Assembly: GCF_027497195.1 (NCBI RefSeq)
Contig: NZ_CP114905.1
Span: 2,108,001 to 2,172,000 of the forward strand
DNA: 64,000 nucleotides
From: Streptomyces sp. WMMC500
GTDB lineage: Bacteria > Actinomycetota > Actinomycetes > Streptomycetales > Streptomycetaceae
Direction of reading: 5' to 3'
Shown here one piece after another: positions 52,317 to 62,374 of this stretch; position 1 is the first letter of the stretch; every line of letters begins with the position of its first letter. The position numbers and the translations under genes are program-made. Under the pieces are notes generated by a model. The model was given only the letters and a program-made list of their open reading frames with translations, searched no databases and was not told the DNA's origin.

Positions 52317-52332
52317 AATGGTCTAGACAACT
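52317..52332. promoter_or_regulatory. DasR-type operator (dre) upstream of ptsH
   Basis: AATGGTCTAGACAACT matches the DasR consensus ACTGGTCTAGACCACT at 14 of 16 positions and includes the palindromic core TGGTCTAGACNA. It lies 23-38 bases before the HPr start. DasR is the GlcNAc-responsive GntR-family repressor of PTS genes in Streptomyces; ptsH is a known target. Confidence 0.85.
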
Positions 52333-52354
52333 AGAACGATGGAAGGGCAACACC

Positions 52355-52639
52355 ATGGTTGAGCGCCGCGTCACCGTCGGCTGGGCCGAGGGCCTGCACG
52401 CCCGCCCCGCGTCGATCTTCGTGCGGGCGGCCACCGCCGCCGGCGTCCCGGTGACGATCTCGAAGGCCGCCGACGGCAACGCCGTCAACGCCGCCTCCAT
52501 GCTGGCCGTGCTGGGCCTGGGCGCCAAGGGCGGCGACGAGATCGTCCTCGCCTCGGAGGACGACGCCTCCGACGCCGCGCTCGACCGGCTGGCGAAGCTG
52601 GTCCAGGAGGGCCTGGACGAGCTGCCGGAAACCGTCTGA
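52355..52639 (+). CDS. ptsH: Phosphocarrier protein HPr
   Basis: A 94-residue phosphotransferase carrier. His15 in GLHARPAS accepts phosphate from EI and passes it to EIIA proteins during sugar uptake. A serine at residue 48 (NAASMLAVLGLG) aligns with the regulatory Ser46 region. The ATG follows GGAAGGG. A dre box sits in the promoter region. It is alone in its transcription unit; ptsI and crr are elsewhere. Confidence 0.95.
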   Translation: MVERRVTVGWAEGLHARPASIFVRAATAAGVPVTISKAADGNAVNAASMLAVLGLGAKGGDEIVLASEDDASDAALDRLAKLVQEGLDELPETV

Positions 52640-52760
52640 CGCGCGTCCGCGCACGAATCCGTACGACGCACCGCCGGGGGGAATCGGCCGATTACCGCCC
52701 TTCGTATTCCGGCGGGTCGGCATTTCCCCCGCTCCCCCGATTTCCGCGGGCACGAGATTG

Positions 52761-53462
52761 TTACGGCTGATCGCTTCCCGTGTTTACGGCATGTTTCCGG
52801 GAACTCACGCGCACGGTTCTGCGCAATTCGTACGCACCCGCGGAACGCTCCACGTGCGCCGTGGCGAGAACCCTGGCCCGCTCCGCGTCCCCGCGCGCCA
52901 CGGCGTCGGCGATCGCGCCGTGCTCGTCCCACGCCTCCACCGACCGCACCGCCGGCGAGGCCCCGTACAGCCAGGACACCTTCCGGCGCACCTGCACCAG
53001 CAGCGCGGTGAGGTTCCGGCTGCCGGTGGCCTGCGCCAGCGTCTCGTGGAACCACGTGCTCAGCGACGGCAGCTCCGCGACGTGCCCGCGCTGCGCCCGT
53101 TCCCTGCCCAGCCGCACCAGGCCGTGCAGCACCTTCAGATGGGCCTCGGTACGCCGCTGGGCCGCCCGCGCGGCACCCAGCGGCTCCAGCAGCGCGCGTA
53201 TCTCCAGCAGGTCGGCGGTGTCCTGCGCGGTGGGCTCGGCGACGCAGGCGCCGGCGTGCCGCTTGGTGGTGACGAAGCCCTCCGACTCCAGGGTGCGCAG
53301 CGCCTCGCGGACCGGCACCCGCGAGACACCGTACCTGCGCGCGAGGTGCTCCTCGGCGAGCCGGGCGCCCTGGGCGAAGAATCCCGAGACGATGTCGTCG
53401 CGGATCGCCGTACACACCGCCTGGGAAATACCGCCGTTCACCGCGCACACCGCATCATCCAC
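52761..53462 (-). CDS. GntR-family (FadR/FCD) transcriptional regulator
   Basis: A 233-residue regulator. The winged helix (about 8-75) has LAEEHLARRYGVSRVPVREALRTLESEGFV; the C-terminal FCD domain (about 85-215) binds carboxylate or sugar-type ligands with a metal and includes WFHETLAQATGSRNL. Possible targets are unknown; it converges with ptsH. It is a different subfamily from DasR (HutC type), so it is not DasR. Confidence 0.92.
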   Translation of the reverse strand: MDDAVCAVNGGISQAVCTAIRDDIVSGFFAQGARLAEEHLARRYGVSRVPVREALRTLESEGFVTTKRHAGACVAEPTAQDTADLLEIRALLEPLGAARAAQRRTEAHLKVLHGLVRLGRERAQRGHVAELPSLSTWFHETLAQATGSRNLTALLVQVRRKVSWLYGASPAVRSVEAWDEHGAIADAVARGDAERARVLATAHVERSAGAYELRRTVRVSSRKHAVNTGSDQP

Positions 53463-53525
53463 GCCCCTTAGCGCCGCCCCGGGTGAACAGTATGGCAGCG
53501 GTATGCGAATTCCGGCAGGAACGCG

Positions 53526-53555
53526 AAAGAGCCCGGCGGCACCGCCGGGCTCTTT
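53526..53555. terminator. Hairpin terminator of the peptidase operon
   Basis: AAAGAGCCCGGCGG pairs perfectly with CCGCCGGGCTCTTT over 14 bp with a 2-base loop (CA). The A/T ends give both strands a poly-A/poly-U-like flank, so it can act in both directions; on the minus strand it follows the second peptidase gene. Confidence 0.85.
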
Positions 53556-53602
53556 CCGGTCTGCTACGGGCCGTTTACCGCGGGACGCGGTAAAGCCGGC
53601 AA

Positions 53603-54991
53603 TCAGCCGGAGACGACCCTGACCTCACCGATGCCCAGCTCCCGCACCGGCTCGGCGATCTTCTCCGCGTCGCCGACGAGCACGGTCACGAGCCGGTCCG
53701 TGGGGAACGCGCTCAGCACCGCGGCCGTGGCCTCCACCGTGCCGGTGGCGGCGAGCCGGGCGTACTGCCGGGCCTGGTAGTCGTCCGGGAGCTGCTGCTC
53801 GACCTGGTCGGCCAGCGTGCCGGCGACCGCGGCCGACGTCTCGTACCGCAGCGGGGCCACGCCGACCAGGAAGTCGGCCGCCGCGTCCCGCTCGGCGTCG
53901 GTCAGCCCGTCGGCCAGCGAGCGCAGCACCTGCCAGGTGTCCGCCAGCGCCGGGCCGGTCACGTCGGTCTCCACCGACCCGCTGATGGCCAGCAGCGCGG
54001 CGCCGGTGCCGGCGGCCGGCGAGCGTAGCGACTGGGCGGAGGCCCGCACGCCGTAGGTGTAGCCCTTCTCCTCGCGCAGCACGACGTCGAGGCGCGAGGT
54101 GAGGGTCCCGCCCAGGCAGTACGTGCCGAGGAGCTGGGCGGGCCAGACGGCGTCGTGCCGGTCGGCGCCGACGCGGCCGATGAGCACCTGCGTCTGCACC
54201 GCGCCCGGGCGGTCGACGACGACGACCCGGCCGGTGTCGTCCGCGGCCACCGGCGGCAGCGGGCGGGCCTCGGCGGGCGTGCCGGTCCAGGCGCCGAGGG
54301 TGCCTGCCAGCGCGTCGTCGACGTCGGCGCCGGTCAGGTCGCCGACGACCACGACGGTGGCGGTGGCGGGCCGGACATGGGCGTGGTAGAAGGCCCGTAC
54401 GGACGCGGCGTCGATGCCCGCGACGGACTCCTCCGTGCCCCAGCGGGGCCGGGAGAGGCGGTCACCGGCGTCGAACAGCTCGGCGTACAGCGCCATCGCG
54501 GCGCGCCGGCCGGGGTTGGCCAGCTCGTGCGGGATCTCGTCCAGCCGGTTGGCGACCAGCCGCTCGATCTCGTCGTCCGGGAAGGCGGGCGCGCGCAGCG
54601 CGTCGGCGAGCAGCGTCAGGCCGCGGCGCAGCCGGGAGGCGGGGACCTCCAGGGAGACGCGGACGCCGGGGTGGTCGGCGTGCGCGTCGATGGTGGCGCC
54701 GCAGCGCTCCAGCTCGGCGGCGAACTCCTCGGCGGTGTGCGTGTCCGTGCCCTCGGAGAACGCCCGCGCCATGATCATGGCGACGCCGTCGAGACCGGCG
54801 GGCTCGGCGTCCAGCGGCGCGGCGAGGCACACCTCGACGGCGACGACCTGCTGTCCCGGCCGGTGGCAGGTGAGCACCGTGAGCCCGTTGGCGAGGGTGC
54901 CGCGGTCCGGGGCGGGAAACGCCCACGGCCGGGCCTCGCCGCCCTGCGGGCGCGGGTGGAAGGTCATCATGCTGGTCGTCTCGGCGGTCAC
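53603..54991 (-). CDS. M16-family peptidase-like protein (non-catalytic subunit)
   Basis: A 462-residue M16 fold protein. The place of the zinc motif HxxEH reads GVAMIMARAF, so this subunit is predicted to be catalytically inactive. It retains the Arg/Tyr substrate motif LREEKGYTYGVRAS near 305-320 that completes the partner's active site. The GTG overlaps the stop of the active subunit gene by GTGA. The pair resembles mitochondrial processing peptidase-like heterodimers. Confidence 0.92.
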   Translation of the reverse strand: MTAETTSMMTFHPRPQGGEARPWAFPAPDRGTLANGLTVLTCHRPGQQVVAVEVCLAAPLDAEPAGLDGVAMIMARAFSEGTDTHTAEEFAAELERCGATIDAHADHPGVRVSLEVPASRLRRGLTLLADALRAPAFPDDEIERLVANRLDEIPHELANPGRRAAMALYAELFDAGDRLSRPRWGTEESVAGIDAASVRAFYHAHVRPATATVVVVGDLTGADVDDALAGTLGAWTGTPAEARPLPPVAADDTGRVVVVDRPGAVQTQVLIGRVGADRHDAVWPAQLLGTYCLGGTLTSRLDVVLREEKGYTYGVRASAQSLRSPAAGTGAALLAISGSVETDVTGPALADTWQVLRSLADGLTDAERDAAADFLVGVAPLRYETSAAVAGTLADQVEQQLPDDYQARQYARLAATGTVEATAAVLSAFPTDRLVTVLVGDAEKIAEPVRELGIGEVRVVSG

Positions 54992-56367
54992 GCCTGAACC
55001 TCGTCTTCCTCGGTGCTCGCGGCGTCCGCGGCGCCGTCGTTCTCGTCGGTGGCGTCGGCGGCGGGCGCCGTGGGCTCGTACACGAGCGCCGCGCGGTTCT
55101 CCGGGATCAGCCGCGCCTTGGCGACGGCCTGCACCTCCTCGGCCGTGACGCCGAGGATCCGCTCGACCGCGCCGAGCGCGAGCTTCGGGTCGCCGAAGAG
55201 CACCGCGTAGCGGCAGAACTCGTCCGCCCGGCCGCCGACGGTCGCCAGCCGGTCCAGCCACTCGCGTTCGAGCTGCGCTTGCGCCCGCTCCATCTCCTCG
55301 GGCGTCGGCCCCTGTTCGGCGAAGCGGGCCAGCTCCTCGTCGACGGCGGTCTCGATGGCGGGCACCTCGACGCCGCCGGACGCCTTGACGTCGAGCCAGC
55401 CGAGCGACGGCGCGCCGGCCAGCCGCAGCATCCCGAACCCGGCCGCCACGGCGAGCCGGTCGCGGCGCACCAGGCGGTTGTAGAGCCGGGAGGACTCGCC
55501 GCCGCCGAGCACGGTCAGGGCCAGGTCCGCGGCGTCGGCCTCGCGGGTGCCGTCCTCGGGCAGCCGGTACGAGGCCATCAGCGCCCGCGACGGCACCTCT
55601 TCGGCGAGCGGCACGCGCTGCGCGCCGCCGAGGGTGTCGGGCAGCGCGCCGTCGCGCGGGGGCTGCTTGCCCTCGTGCGCGGGGATGGAGCCGAAGTACT
55701 TCTCCACCCAGGCGAGGGTCTGCGCCGGGTCGATGTCGCCGACGACGGAGAGCACGGCGTTGCTCGGCGAGTAGTACGTGCGGAAGAACTCCTGGCAGTC
55801 CGCGAGGGAGGTCGCGTCCAGGTCGGCCATGGAGCCGATCGGCGTGTGGTGGTACGGGTGGCCCTCGGGGTACGTCATCGCGGCGAGCTTCTCGAACGCC
55901 GTGCCGTAGGGCACGTTGTCGTACCGCTGGCGGCGCTCGTTCTTCACCACGTCGCGCTGGTTGTCCAGGCTCTCCTGGGTCAGCGCCGTGAGCAGCGAGC
56001 CCATCCGGTCGGCCTCCAGCCACAGAGCCAGTTCGAGCTGGTGGGCCGGCATGGTCTCGAAGTAGTTGGTGCGCTCGAAGCTGGTGGTGCCGTTGAGCGA
56101 GCCGCCGGCGGACTGCACCAGTTCGAAGTGGCCGTTGCCGGAGACCTGCGCCGAGCCCTGGAACATCAGGTGCTCGAAGAGGTGGGCGAGGCCGGTGCGG
56201 CCGGCCACCTCGTGGCGCGAACCCACGTCGTACCAGATGCACACCGAGGCGACGGGCGTGAGAGGGTCCTCGGAGAGGATGACCCGCAGCCCGTTGTCCA
56301 AGCGGTGTTCTTCCAGTGTCGGTCCGCCTGAACCGGCCTGCGGGGTGGCCGTCTGACCCATGGGCAT
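54988..56367 (-). CDS. M16-family zinc metallopeptidase (catalytic subunit)
   Basis: A 459-residue peptidase. The inverted zinc motif HLFEH (62-66) and a third ligand in VVKNERRQR (about 140) give the M16 active site. It belongs to the bacterial PqqL/insulysin-type group that degrades or processes peptides. I chose the ATG at 56367, preceded by GAAGGGA; another ATG six bases downstream is possible. The C-tail is acidic. Together with the coupled downstream gene it forms a heterodimer. Confidence 0.93.
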   Translation of the reverse strand: MPMGQTATPQAGSGGPTLEEHRLDNGLRVILSEDPLTPVASVCIWYDVGSRHEVAGRTGLAHLFEHLMFQGSAQVSGNGHFELVQSAGGSLNGTTSFERTNYFETMPAHQLELALWLEADRMGSLLTALTQESLDNQRDVVKNERRQRYDNVPYGTAFEKLAAMTYPEGHPYHHTPIGSMADLDATSLADCQEFFRTYYSPSNAVLSVVGDIDPAQTLAWVEKYFGSIPAHEGKQPPRDGALPDTLGGAQRVPLAEEVPSRALMASYRLPEDGTREADAADLALTVLGGGESSRLYNRLVRRDRLAVAAGFGMLRLAGAPSLGWLDVKASGGVEVPAIETAVDEELARFAEQGPTPEEMERAQAQLEREWLDRLATVGGRADEFCRYAVLFGDPKLALGAVERILGVTAEEVQAVAKARLIPENRAALVYEPTAPAADATDENDGAADAASTEEDEVQA

Positions 56368-56537
56368 GGAGTCCCTTCGATCGCTGCTGTACGCGGACAC
56401 CGGACGTCCGGTGTCGCGCCCCCACTGTATGCCGGGGGCCGTGCGCCGGGTCGTGGTCGGCGATGTCGGCGCGTGGGTCCACAATGGGGGCGCACGCCGA
56501 CCGCCCGTGAACGAGCCGATGAGGAGCAGCAGCCGAG

Positions 56538-58991
56538 ATGGCCCGCCGCAGAAGCAGTGCCCCGCCGCCAGAGGAGTTCGAAGAGCGGATCCTCGACGTC
56601 GACGTCGTGGACGAGATGCAGGGCTCCTTCCTCGAGTACGCGTACTCGGTCATCTACTCCCGCGCGCTCCCCGACGCCCGCGACGGCCTGAAGCCCGTGC
56701 ACCGCCGCATCCTCCACCAGATGAACGAGATGGGCCTGCGCCCCGAGCGGTCGTACGTGAAGTGCGCGCGCGTCGTCGGCGAGGTGATGGGCCGCCTCCA
56801 CCCGCACGGCGACTCCGCCATCTACGACGCGCTGGTGCGCATGGCGCAGCCGTTCTCGATGCGGCTGCCGCTTGTCGACGGCCACGGCAACTTCGGCTCC
56901 CTCGGCAACGACGACCCGCCCGCGGCCATGCGCTACACCGAGTGCCGCCCCGCGCCCGCCGCGACGCTCATGGTCGAGTCGATCGACGAGGACACCGTCG
57001 ACTTCGCCCCCAACTACGACGGCAGCGAACAGGAGCCCGTCGCCCTGCCGTCCGCGTTCCCGAACCTGCTGGTGAACGGCGCCTCCGGGATCGCGGTCGG
57101 GATGGCGACCAACATGCCGCCGCACAACCTCGGAGAGGTCATCGCCGCCGCGCGGCACCTGATCCGGCACCCGGGCGCCGACCTGGACACCCTGATGCGG
57201 TACGTGCCGGGTCCCGATCTGCCCACCGGGGGCCGGGTCGTCGGCCTCGACGGCATCCGGGACGCGTACGAGACGGGCCGCGGCAGCTTCAAGATCCGCG
57301 CCACCGCGACGGTCGAGCAGGTCTCCGCGCGCCGCAAGGGCATCGTCGTCACGGAGCTGCCCTTCACCGTCGGGCCGGAGAAGATCCGCGCCAAGGTCAA
57401 GGACCTCATCGGGGCGAAGCGCCTGCAGGGCATCGCCGACCTGAAGGACCTCACCGACCGCGAGCACGGCCTGCGGCTGGTCTTCGAGATCAAGAACGGC
57501 TTCCACCCCGAGGCCGTGCTGGAGCAGTTGTACAAGCTGACGCCGATGGAGGAGACCTTCGGCATCAACAACGTCGCGCTCGTCGACGGGCAGCCGCTCA
57601 CGCTGGGCCTCAAGGAACTGCTGGAGGTCTTCCTCGACCACCGCTTCACGGTGGTGCGGCGGCGCAGCGAGTTCCGGCGCACCAAGCGCCGCGACCGGCT
57701 GCACCTGGTGGAGGGCCTGCTCGTCGCGCTGCTCGACATCGACGAGGTCATCCGCATCATCCGGGCCAGCGAGAACGCCGCGCAGGCCAAGGAGCGGCTG
57801 ATCGCCCACTTCTCGCTCTCCGAGATCCAGACGCAGTACATCCTGGACACGCCGCTGCGCCGGCTGACGAAGTTCGACCGGCTGGAGCTGGAGGCCGAGC
57901 GGGACCGGCTGACGGCGGAGATCGCCGAGCTGACGCGGATCCTGGAGTCGGACGCGGAGCTGCGCAAGCTGGTGTCCGGGGAGCTGTCGGCGGTGGCGAA
58001 GAAGTACGGCAGCGAGCGCCGCACGGTGCTGCTGGAGGCCGGCGGGGAGCCGGCCGCGGCGGTGCCGCTGGAGATGTCCGACGACCCGTGCCGGGTGCTG
58101 ATGTCGTCCACCGGGCTGCTCGCCCGTACCGCCAACGGCGATCCCTTCGGCGAGCCGGCGCCGGCGAAGCGCGTCAAGCACGACGTGATCGTCTCCGCCG
58201 TGCCGACGACGTCGCGGGCGCACATCGGGGCGGTGACCTCGCAGGGGCGGCTGCTGCGGGTATCGGTGATCGACCTGCCGGTGCTGCCGGAGACCGCGGC
58301 CCGGCCGAGCCTGGCGGGGGGCGCGGCGGTCTCGGAGTTCCTGACCCTGGCGGACGGCGAGAAGGTCGTCTGTCTCACGACGCTCGACGAGTCCTCGCCG
58401 GGCCTGGCGCTGGGCACGGAGCAGGGCGTGGTGAAGCGGGTGGTGCCGGACTACCCCGCGAACAAGGACGAGTTGGAGGTCGTGTCGCTCAAGGACGGCG
58501 ACCAGGTCGTCGGCGCGGCGGAGCTGCGCACGGGCGAGGAGGACCTCGTCTTCGTCACCAGCGACGCGCAGTTGCTGCGCTATCCCGCGGGGCAGGTGCG
58601 GCCGCAGGGCCGGGCCGCCGGCGGCATGGCGGGCGTGAAGCTGGGCGCGGGGGCGAGGGTCGTCGCGTTCCACGTGGTCGACCCGGCGGCGGACGCGGCG
58701 GTGCTGACGGTCGCGGGTTCCACGGGGGCGCTGGACGGGGCGTGGGTGCAGACGGCCAAGCTCACGCCGTTCGACCAGTTCCCCCGGAAGGGGCGGGCGA
58801 CGGGCGGCGTGCGCTGCCAGCGGTTCCTGAAGGGCGAGGACTGCCTGACGTTCGCCTGGGCGGGGCCGGTGCCGGCCCGCGCGGCGGGGCGCACCGGCAG
58901 CCCGGTGGAGCTGCCGGAGCCGGACCCGCGCCGGGACGGCTCGGGGACGCCGCTGGCGAAGCAGGTGACGGCGGTGGCGGGCCCGGTGTAG
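56538..58991 (+). CDS. parC: DNA topoisomerase IV subunit A (type IIA)
   Basis: An 817-residue type IIA topoisomerase A subunit. The active-site Tyr lies in AAMRYTE (about residue 131-137) and the breakage-reunion domain includes [20 protein letters not shown] and [16 protein letters not shown]. The C-terminal beta-pinwheel has degenerate GyrA-box positions ([12 protein letters not shown]) and no clear QRRGGKG, so I call ParC rather than GyrA. It decatenates daughter chromosomes with ParE, which is not in the window. Confidence 0.93.
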   Translation: MARRRSSAPPPEEFEERILDVDVVDEMQGSFLEYAYSVIYSRALPDARDGLKPVHRRILHQMNEMGLRPERSYVKCARVVGEVMGRLHPHGDSAIYDALVRMAQPFSMRLPLVDGHGNFGSLGNDDPPAAMRYTECRPAPAATLMVESIDEDTVDFAPNYDGSEQEPVALPSAFPNLLVNGASGIAVGMATNMPPHNLGEVIAAARHLIRHPGADLDTLMRYVPGPDLPTGGRVVGLDGIRDAYETGRGSFKIRATATVEQVSARRKGIVVTELPFTVGPEKIRAKVKDLIGAKRLQGIADLKDLTDREHGLRLVFEIKNGFHPEAVLEQLYKLTPMEETFGINNVALVDGQPLTLGLKELLEVFLDHRFTVVRRRSEFRRTKRRDRLHLVEGLLVALLDIDEVIRIIRASENAAQAKERLIAHFSLSEIQTQYILDTPLRRLTKFDRLELEAERDRLTAEIAELTRILESDAELRKLVSGELSAVAKKYGSERRTVLLEAGGEPAAAVPLEMSDDPCRVLMSSTGLLARTANGDPFGEPAPAKRVKHDVIVSAVPTTSRAHIGAVTSQGRLLRVSVIDLPVLPETAARPSLAGGAAVSEFLTLADGEKVVCLTTLDESSPGLALGTEQGVVKRVVPDYPANKDELEVVSLKDGDQVVGAAELRTGEEDLVFVTSDAQLLRYPAGQVRPQGRAAGGMAGVKLGAGARVVAFHVVDPAADAAVLTVAGSTGALDGAWVQTAKLTPFDQFPRKGRATGGVRCQRFLKGEDCLTFAWAGPVPARAAGRTGSPVELPEPDPRRDGSGTPLAKQVTAVAGPV

Positions 58992-59147
58992 GCGCGCGGG
59001 GCGGTACGGGGCGCGGGCCGCTTCCGGTCCGGGCCCGGCGGCGCGGCAGTTGCGCGTGGGCGAGAGGCGTGGCGGACCGGCGGTCTGCGGAGGCGCGGGG
59101 TGATCCTCGCGCTGGACCCGGAGGTCACCGGCTGCCAGCGTGGGGCC

Positions 59148-60101
59148 ATGAGGACTCCGACCGTCACCGACGCCCTGCTCGCCCGCCGGCTGATCCGCGA
59201 CGAACTGCCGCCCACCCCGCTGTGGTCCTACCCCGCGCTGGACCGGGGCTCGGCCGCGCGCCTGCTCGTCAAGCACGAGAACACCCAGCCGACGGGCGCG
59301 TTCAAGGTACGCGGCGGCCTCGCCCTCCTCGCCTCGATGAGCGACGAGGAGCGCGCCCGCGGCATCGTGGGGTACTCCACCGGCAACCACGCCCAGTCGC
59401 TCGCCTACGCCGCCGCCCGGCACGGCGCACCCTGCACGATCGTGATGCCGGAGCGCCCCAACCCCGGCAAGGCGCGCGCCGTCACGGCCCTCGGCGCGGA
59501 GCTGATCGAGCACGGCGCGACGTTCGACGAAGCCCGCCCGTACGCCGGGCGGTTGGCCGCCGAGCGCGGCGCCCGGCTGGTGAGCGCGGCGGACGAGCCG
59601 GAGATCGTCGCCGGGGTGGCCACCGCGTACCTGGAGCTGTTCGAGCAGGCGCCGGACCTGGACGCGGTGATCGTCCCGGTTGGCGGGGGCAGCGGGGCCG
59701 CCGCCGCGTGCCTGGTGGCCGCGGCCGTCGCCCCGGACTGCCGGGTGATCGCGGTGCAGTCGTCGGCCTCCCCGGCGGCGTACCGGTCGTGGCGTGCCGG
59801 ACACCTGGTCGAACACCCCAACCGCACCCGCGTCGAGGGGCTGGCCACCGGCACCGGATTCGCGCTGCCGCAGGCGCTGATGCGCACCGGGCTGGCGGAC
59901 TTCCTCCTCGTCGACGACGAGGAGATCGCCCTCGCCCAGAAGAGCCTGATGAGTGACGCGCACACGCTGGCTGAGGGCGCCGGCGCCGCGGCGCTCGCGG
60001 CGCTGTACGCGCAGCCGGACGCCTTCGCGGGACAGCGCGTCGCGGTCGTGGTTACCGGAGGCAACGCCCAGCAGGCAGAAATTGCCAGGGCTGTCGCCTG
60101 A
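59148..60101 (+). CDS. PLP-dependent threonine/serine dehydratase-like enzyme
   Basis: A 317-residue fold-type II PLP enzyme. PLP lysine is in TGAFKVRGGLA (about residue 53), and GGGSGAAAA forms the phosphate loop near 180-188. The protein is the short form without ACT domain, like catabolic threonine dehydratase or serine racemase. The start at ATG 59148 is not supported by a clear ribosome binding site. Downstream genes follow 93 bases later. Confidence 0.9.
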   Translation: MRTPTVTDALLARRLIRDELPPTPLWSYPALDRGSAARLLVKHENTQPTGAFKVRGGLALLASMSDEERARGIVGYSTGNHAQSLAYAAARHGAPCTIVMPERPNPGKARAVTALGAELIEHGATFDEARPYAGRLAAERGARLVSAADEPEIVAGVATAYLELFEQAPDLDAVIVPVGGGSGAAAACLVAAAVAPDCRVIAVQSSASPAAYRSWRAGHLVEHPNRTRVEGLATGTGFALPQALMRTGLADFLLVDDEEIALAQKSLMSDAHTLAEGAGAAALAALYAQPDAFAGQRVAVVVTGGNAQQAEIARAVA

Positions 60102-60194
60102 AGGTGTGAAGGGCCGGGAATGCCCCAACTGTGATCTTCCCGCGGTGCTCATTCTGGGCAGTCGGCAACCCCGCCGAGCGAGGAGAGCACTCCG

Positions 60195-60710
60195 GTGAAC
60201 GACCCCCAGGGGCCCGAGGGCGCCCCGGCAGCCCCGCCCCACGATCCGTGGTCCGACCGGCCGGACTGGTCCGGCCGGCCGGACCGCGCCGCTCCCCCAG
60301 GCGCGGACGGCGCCGAGCCCGGTGACGACCACGGAGCCGAGCCCGACGACGACGTGTACCTCGCGGTCCACGCCACCCCCGAGTTCCGGCGCGTACGCCG
60401 CCAGTACCGCCGCTTCGTCGTGCCGGCCGCGCTCGCGTTCCTCGCCTGGTACCTGTCGTACGTCGTGGCCGCCACCGTCGCCCCGGACCTGATGGGCCGC
60501 CGGGTCGCGGGGCCGGTCAACGTCGCGCTGCTCGCCGGCCTCGGCCAGTTCGCGACGACGTTCCTGCTCACCTGGGCGTACGCCCGGCACGCCCGGCTGC
60601 GCCGCGACCCCGCCGCGCTCGACCTGCGCTGGGACATCGCCATGCGCACCCGCCGCGCGGACGGCTACGTCGGGACCCGCCGACCCTCGCGGCAGGAGCC
60701 GGGCCGGTGA
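60195..60710 (+). CDS. DUF485 membrane protein
   Basis: A 171-residue protein. The N-terminal 55 residues are Pro/Asp-rich; DUF485 (about 55-140) has two transmembrane helices around FRRVRRQYRRFVVPAALAFLAWYLSYVV and FATTFLLTWAYARHARLR. DUF485 proteins usually accompany SSS acetate-type symporters; the next gene encodes one, overlapping by GTGA. GTG start with GAGGAGAG upstream. Confidence 0.93.
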   Translation: MNDPQGPEGAPAAPPHDPWSDRPDWSGRPDRAAPPGADGAEPGDDHGAEPDDDVYLAVHATPEFRRVRRQYRRFVVPAALAFLAWYLSYVVAATVAPDLMGRRVAGPVNVALLAGLGQFATTFLLTWAYARHARLRRDPAALDLRWDIAMRTRRADGYVGTRRPSRQEPGR

Positions 60711-62341
60711 CCGGGGAGCACCGGAAGCTCGCTCTGCTGCTGTTCTGCGCGTTCGTCGCGCTGACGCTGGCGATCACGCTGTGGGCGGGGCGGCGGCGGC
60801 ACGGCTCGCCGGAGGAGTTCTACGCCGGCGGCCGGCTGTTCACCCCCATGGAGAACGGTTTCGCCCTCTCCGGGGACTACCTGTCCGCCGCCTCCTTCCT
60901 CGGCGTCTCCGGCCTCATCGCGCTCTACGGCTACGACGGCGTGCTGTACTCCGTCGGCTTCCTCGTCGCCTGGCTCGTCGTGCTGCTGCTCGTCGCGGAA
61001 CTCGTGCGCAACTGCGGCCGGTTCACCCTCGGCGACGTCGTCGCCTGCCGGCTACGCCGGCCGCACGTACGGTTCGCCGCGGGCATCTCGTCGGTCACGG
61101 TCTCGGTGCTGTACCTCGTGGCGCAGATGGTCGGCGCGGGCAGCCTGGTGGCGCTGCTGGCCGGCGGCCACACCGGCGGCGCGCGCACGGCCGCGGTCGC
61201 GGGCGTCGGCGCGCTGATGGTGACGTACGTCGTGCTCGGCGGGATGCGCGCCACGACCTGGATCCAGATCGTCAAGGCCGTGCTGCTGCTGGCGGGGGCG
61301 CTGACGCTCACCGTGCTGGTGCTGCTGCGCTTCCACGGCGACCCCGGCGCGCTGCTCGACGCCGCGGCCGGGCGCAGCGGCCACGGTTCCGACTTCCTCG
61401 CCCCGGGCCTCGCGTACGGCGGCGGGCTCGTCGACCGGCTGGACTTCCTCAGCCTGGGCCTCGCGCTGGTCCTCGGCACCGCGGGCCTGCCGCACATCCT
61501 GGCCCGCTTCTCCACCGTGCCGACCGCCGCCTCCGCGCGCCGCTCGGCGGTCTGGTCGATCGGGCTGATCGGCGGCTTCTACCTGATGACGATCGTGCTC
61601 GGCTTCGGCGCCGCGGCGCTCGTGGGCGGCGCGGCGGTGCGCGCCGACGACCCGTCGGGCAACACGGCGGTGCCGCTGCTCGCGCTCGACCTCGGGGGCG
61701 GCGCGGGCTCGGCCGGCGGAACGATCCTCTTCGCGGTGGTGGCGGCCGTGGCGTTCGCGACGATCCTGGCGGTGGTCGCGGGGATCACGCTGGCGTCGTC
61801 GGCGTCGGTGGCGCACGACCTGTACGCGACGGTGCGCCGCGCCCGCGCGCGGCGCCGCCCGGGCCGTACGCGACGGCCCGCCGGCACGGCCGGCGGCCCC
61901 GGCGAGGTGACGGTGGCGCGGGTGGCCGCGGCGGTCATCGGTGCACTCGCCATCGGCCTCGGACTGCTGGCCCGGGACCTGAACGTGGCGTTCCTCGTCG
62001 GGCTCGCCTTCGCGGTGGCGGCCTCGGCGAACCTGCCGGTGCTGCTCTACGCGCTCTTCTGGCGCCGCTTCACCGCCCGCGGCGCGCTGTGGGCGCTGTA
62101 CGGCGGGCTCGGCCCCGCGGTGCTGCTGGTGGTGTTCTCGCCGGTGGTCTCGGGCAGCCCGGCCGCCCTCTTCCCGGGCGTGGACTTCCACGTCTTCCCG
62201 CTGCAGAACCCGGGGCTGGTGTCCGTGCCGCTGGGCTTCCTCGCGGGCTGGCTGGGCACGGTCACGTCCGCGGAGCCCGCGGATCCCGTACGGCACGCGA
62301 AGACCCAGGTCCGCGCGCTGACCGGGGCGGGGGCCGCGTAG
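60707..62341 (+). CDS. Sodium:solute symporter, acetate/monocarboxylate type (ActP/MctC-like)
   Basis: A 544-residue SSS-family permease of about 13 helices. SGDYLSAASFLGVSGLIALYGYDG and RFSTVPTAASARRSAVWS are in family positions. Together with DUF485 it likely imports acetate, propionate or pyruvate. GTG start overlaps the DUF485 stop. It converges with the kinase gene 33 bases away; the pairing with a DcuS-like kinase suggests regulation by carboxylate. Confidence 0.92.
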   Translation: MTGEHRKLALLLFCAFVALTLAITLWAGRRRHGSPEEFYAGGRLFTPMENGFALSGDYLSAASFLGVSGLIALYGYDGVLYSVGFLVAWLVVLLLVAELVRNCGRFTLGDVVACRLRRPHVRFAAGISSVTVSVLYLVAQMVGAGSLVALLAGGHTGGARTAAVAGVGALMVTYVVLGGMRATTWIQIVKAVLLLAGALTLTVLVLLRFHGDPGALLDAAAGRSGHGSDFLAPGLAYGGGLVDRLDFLSLGLALVLGTAGLPHILARFSTVPTAASARRSAVWSIGLIGGFYLMTIVLGFGAAALVGGAAVRADDPSGNTAVPLLALDLGGGAGSAGGTILFAVVAAVAFATILAVVAGITLASSASVAHDLYATVRRARARRRPGRTRRPAGTAGGPGEVTVARVAAAVIGALAIGLGLLARDLNVAFLVGLAFAVAASANLPVLLYALFWRRFTARGALWALYGGLGPAVLLVVFSPVVSGSPAALFPGVDFHVFPLQNPGLVSVPLGFLAGWLGTVTSAEPADPVRHAKTQVRALTGAGAA

Positions 62342-62374
62342 CGGCGGAACCGCGGGCCACACGGGCCACACGGG

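Noticed and set aside
52761..53462. GntR regulator as DasR
   Set aside because: Its C-terminal domain is FCD (FadR subfamily), whereas DasR is HutC-type; the box upstream of ptsH is therefore probably bound by a regulator encoded elsewhere.
56166..60590. Minus-strand open frame of 1474 codons
   Set aside because: Antisense to ParC and the PLP dehydratase, no motifs, biased composition.
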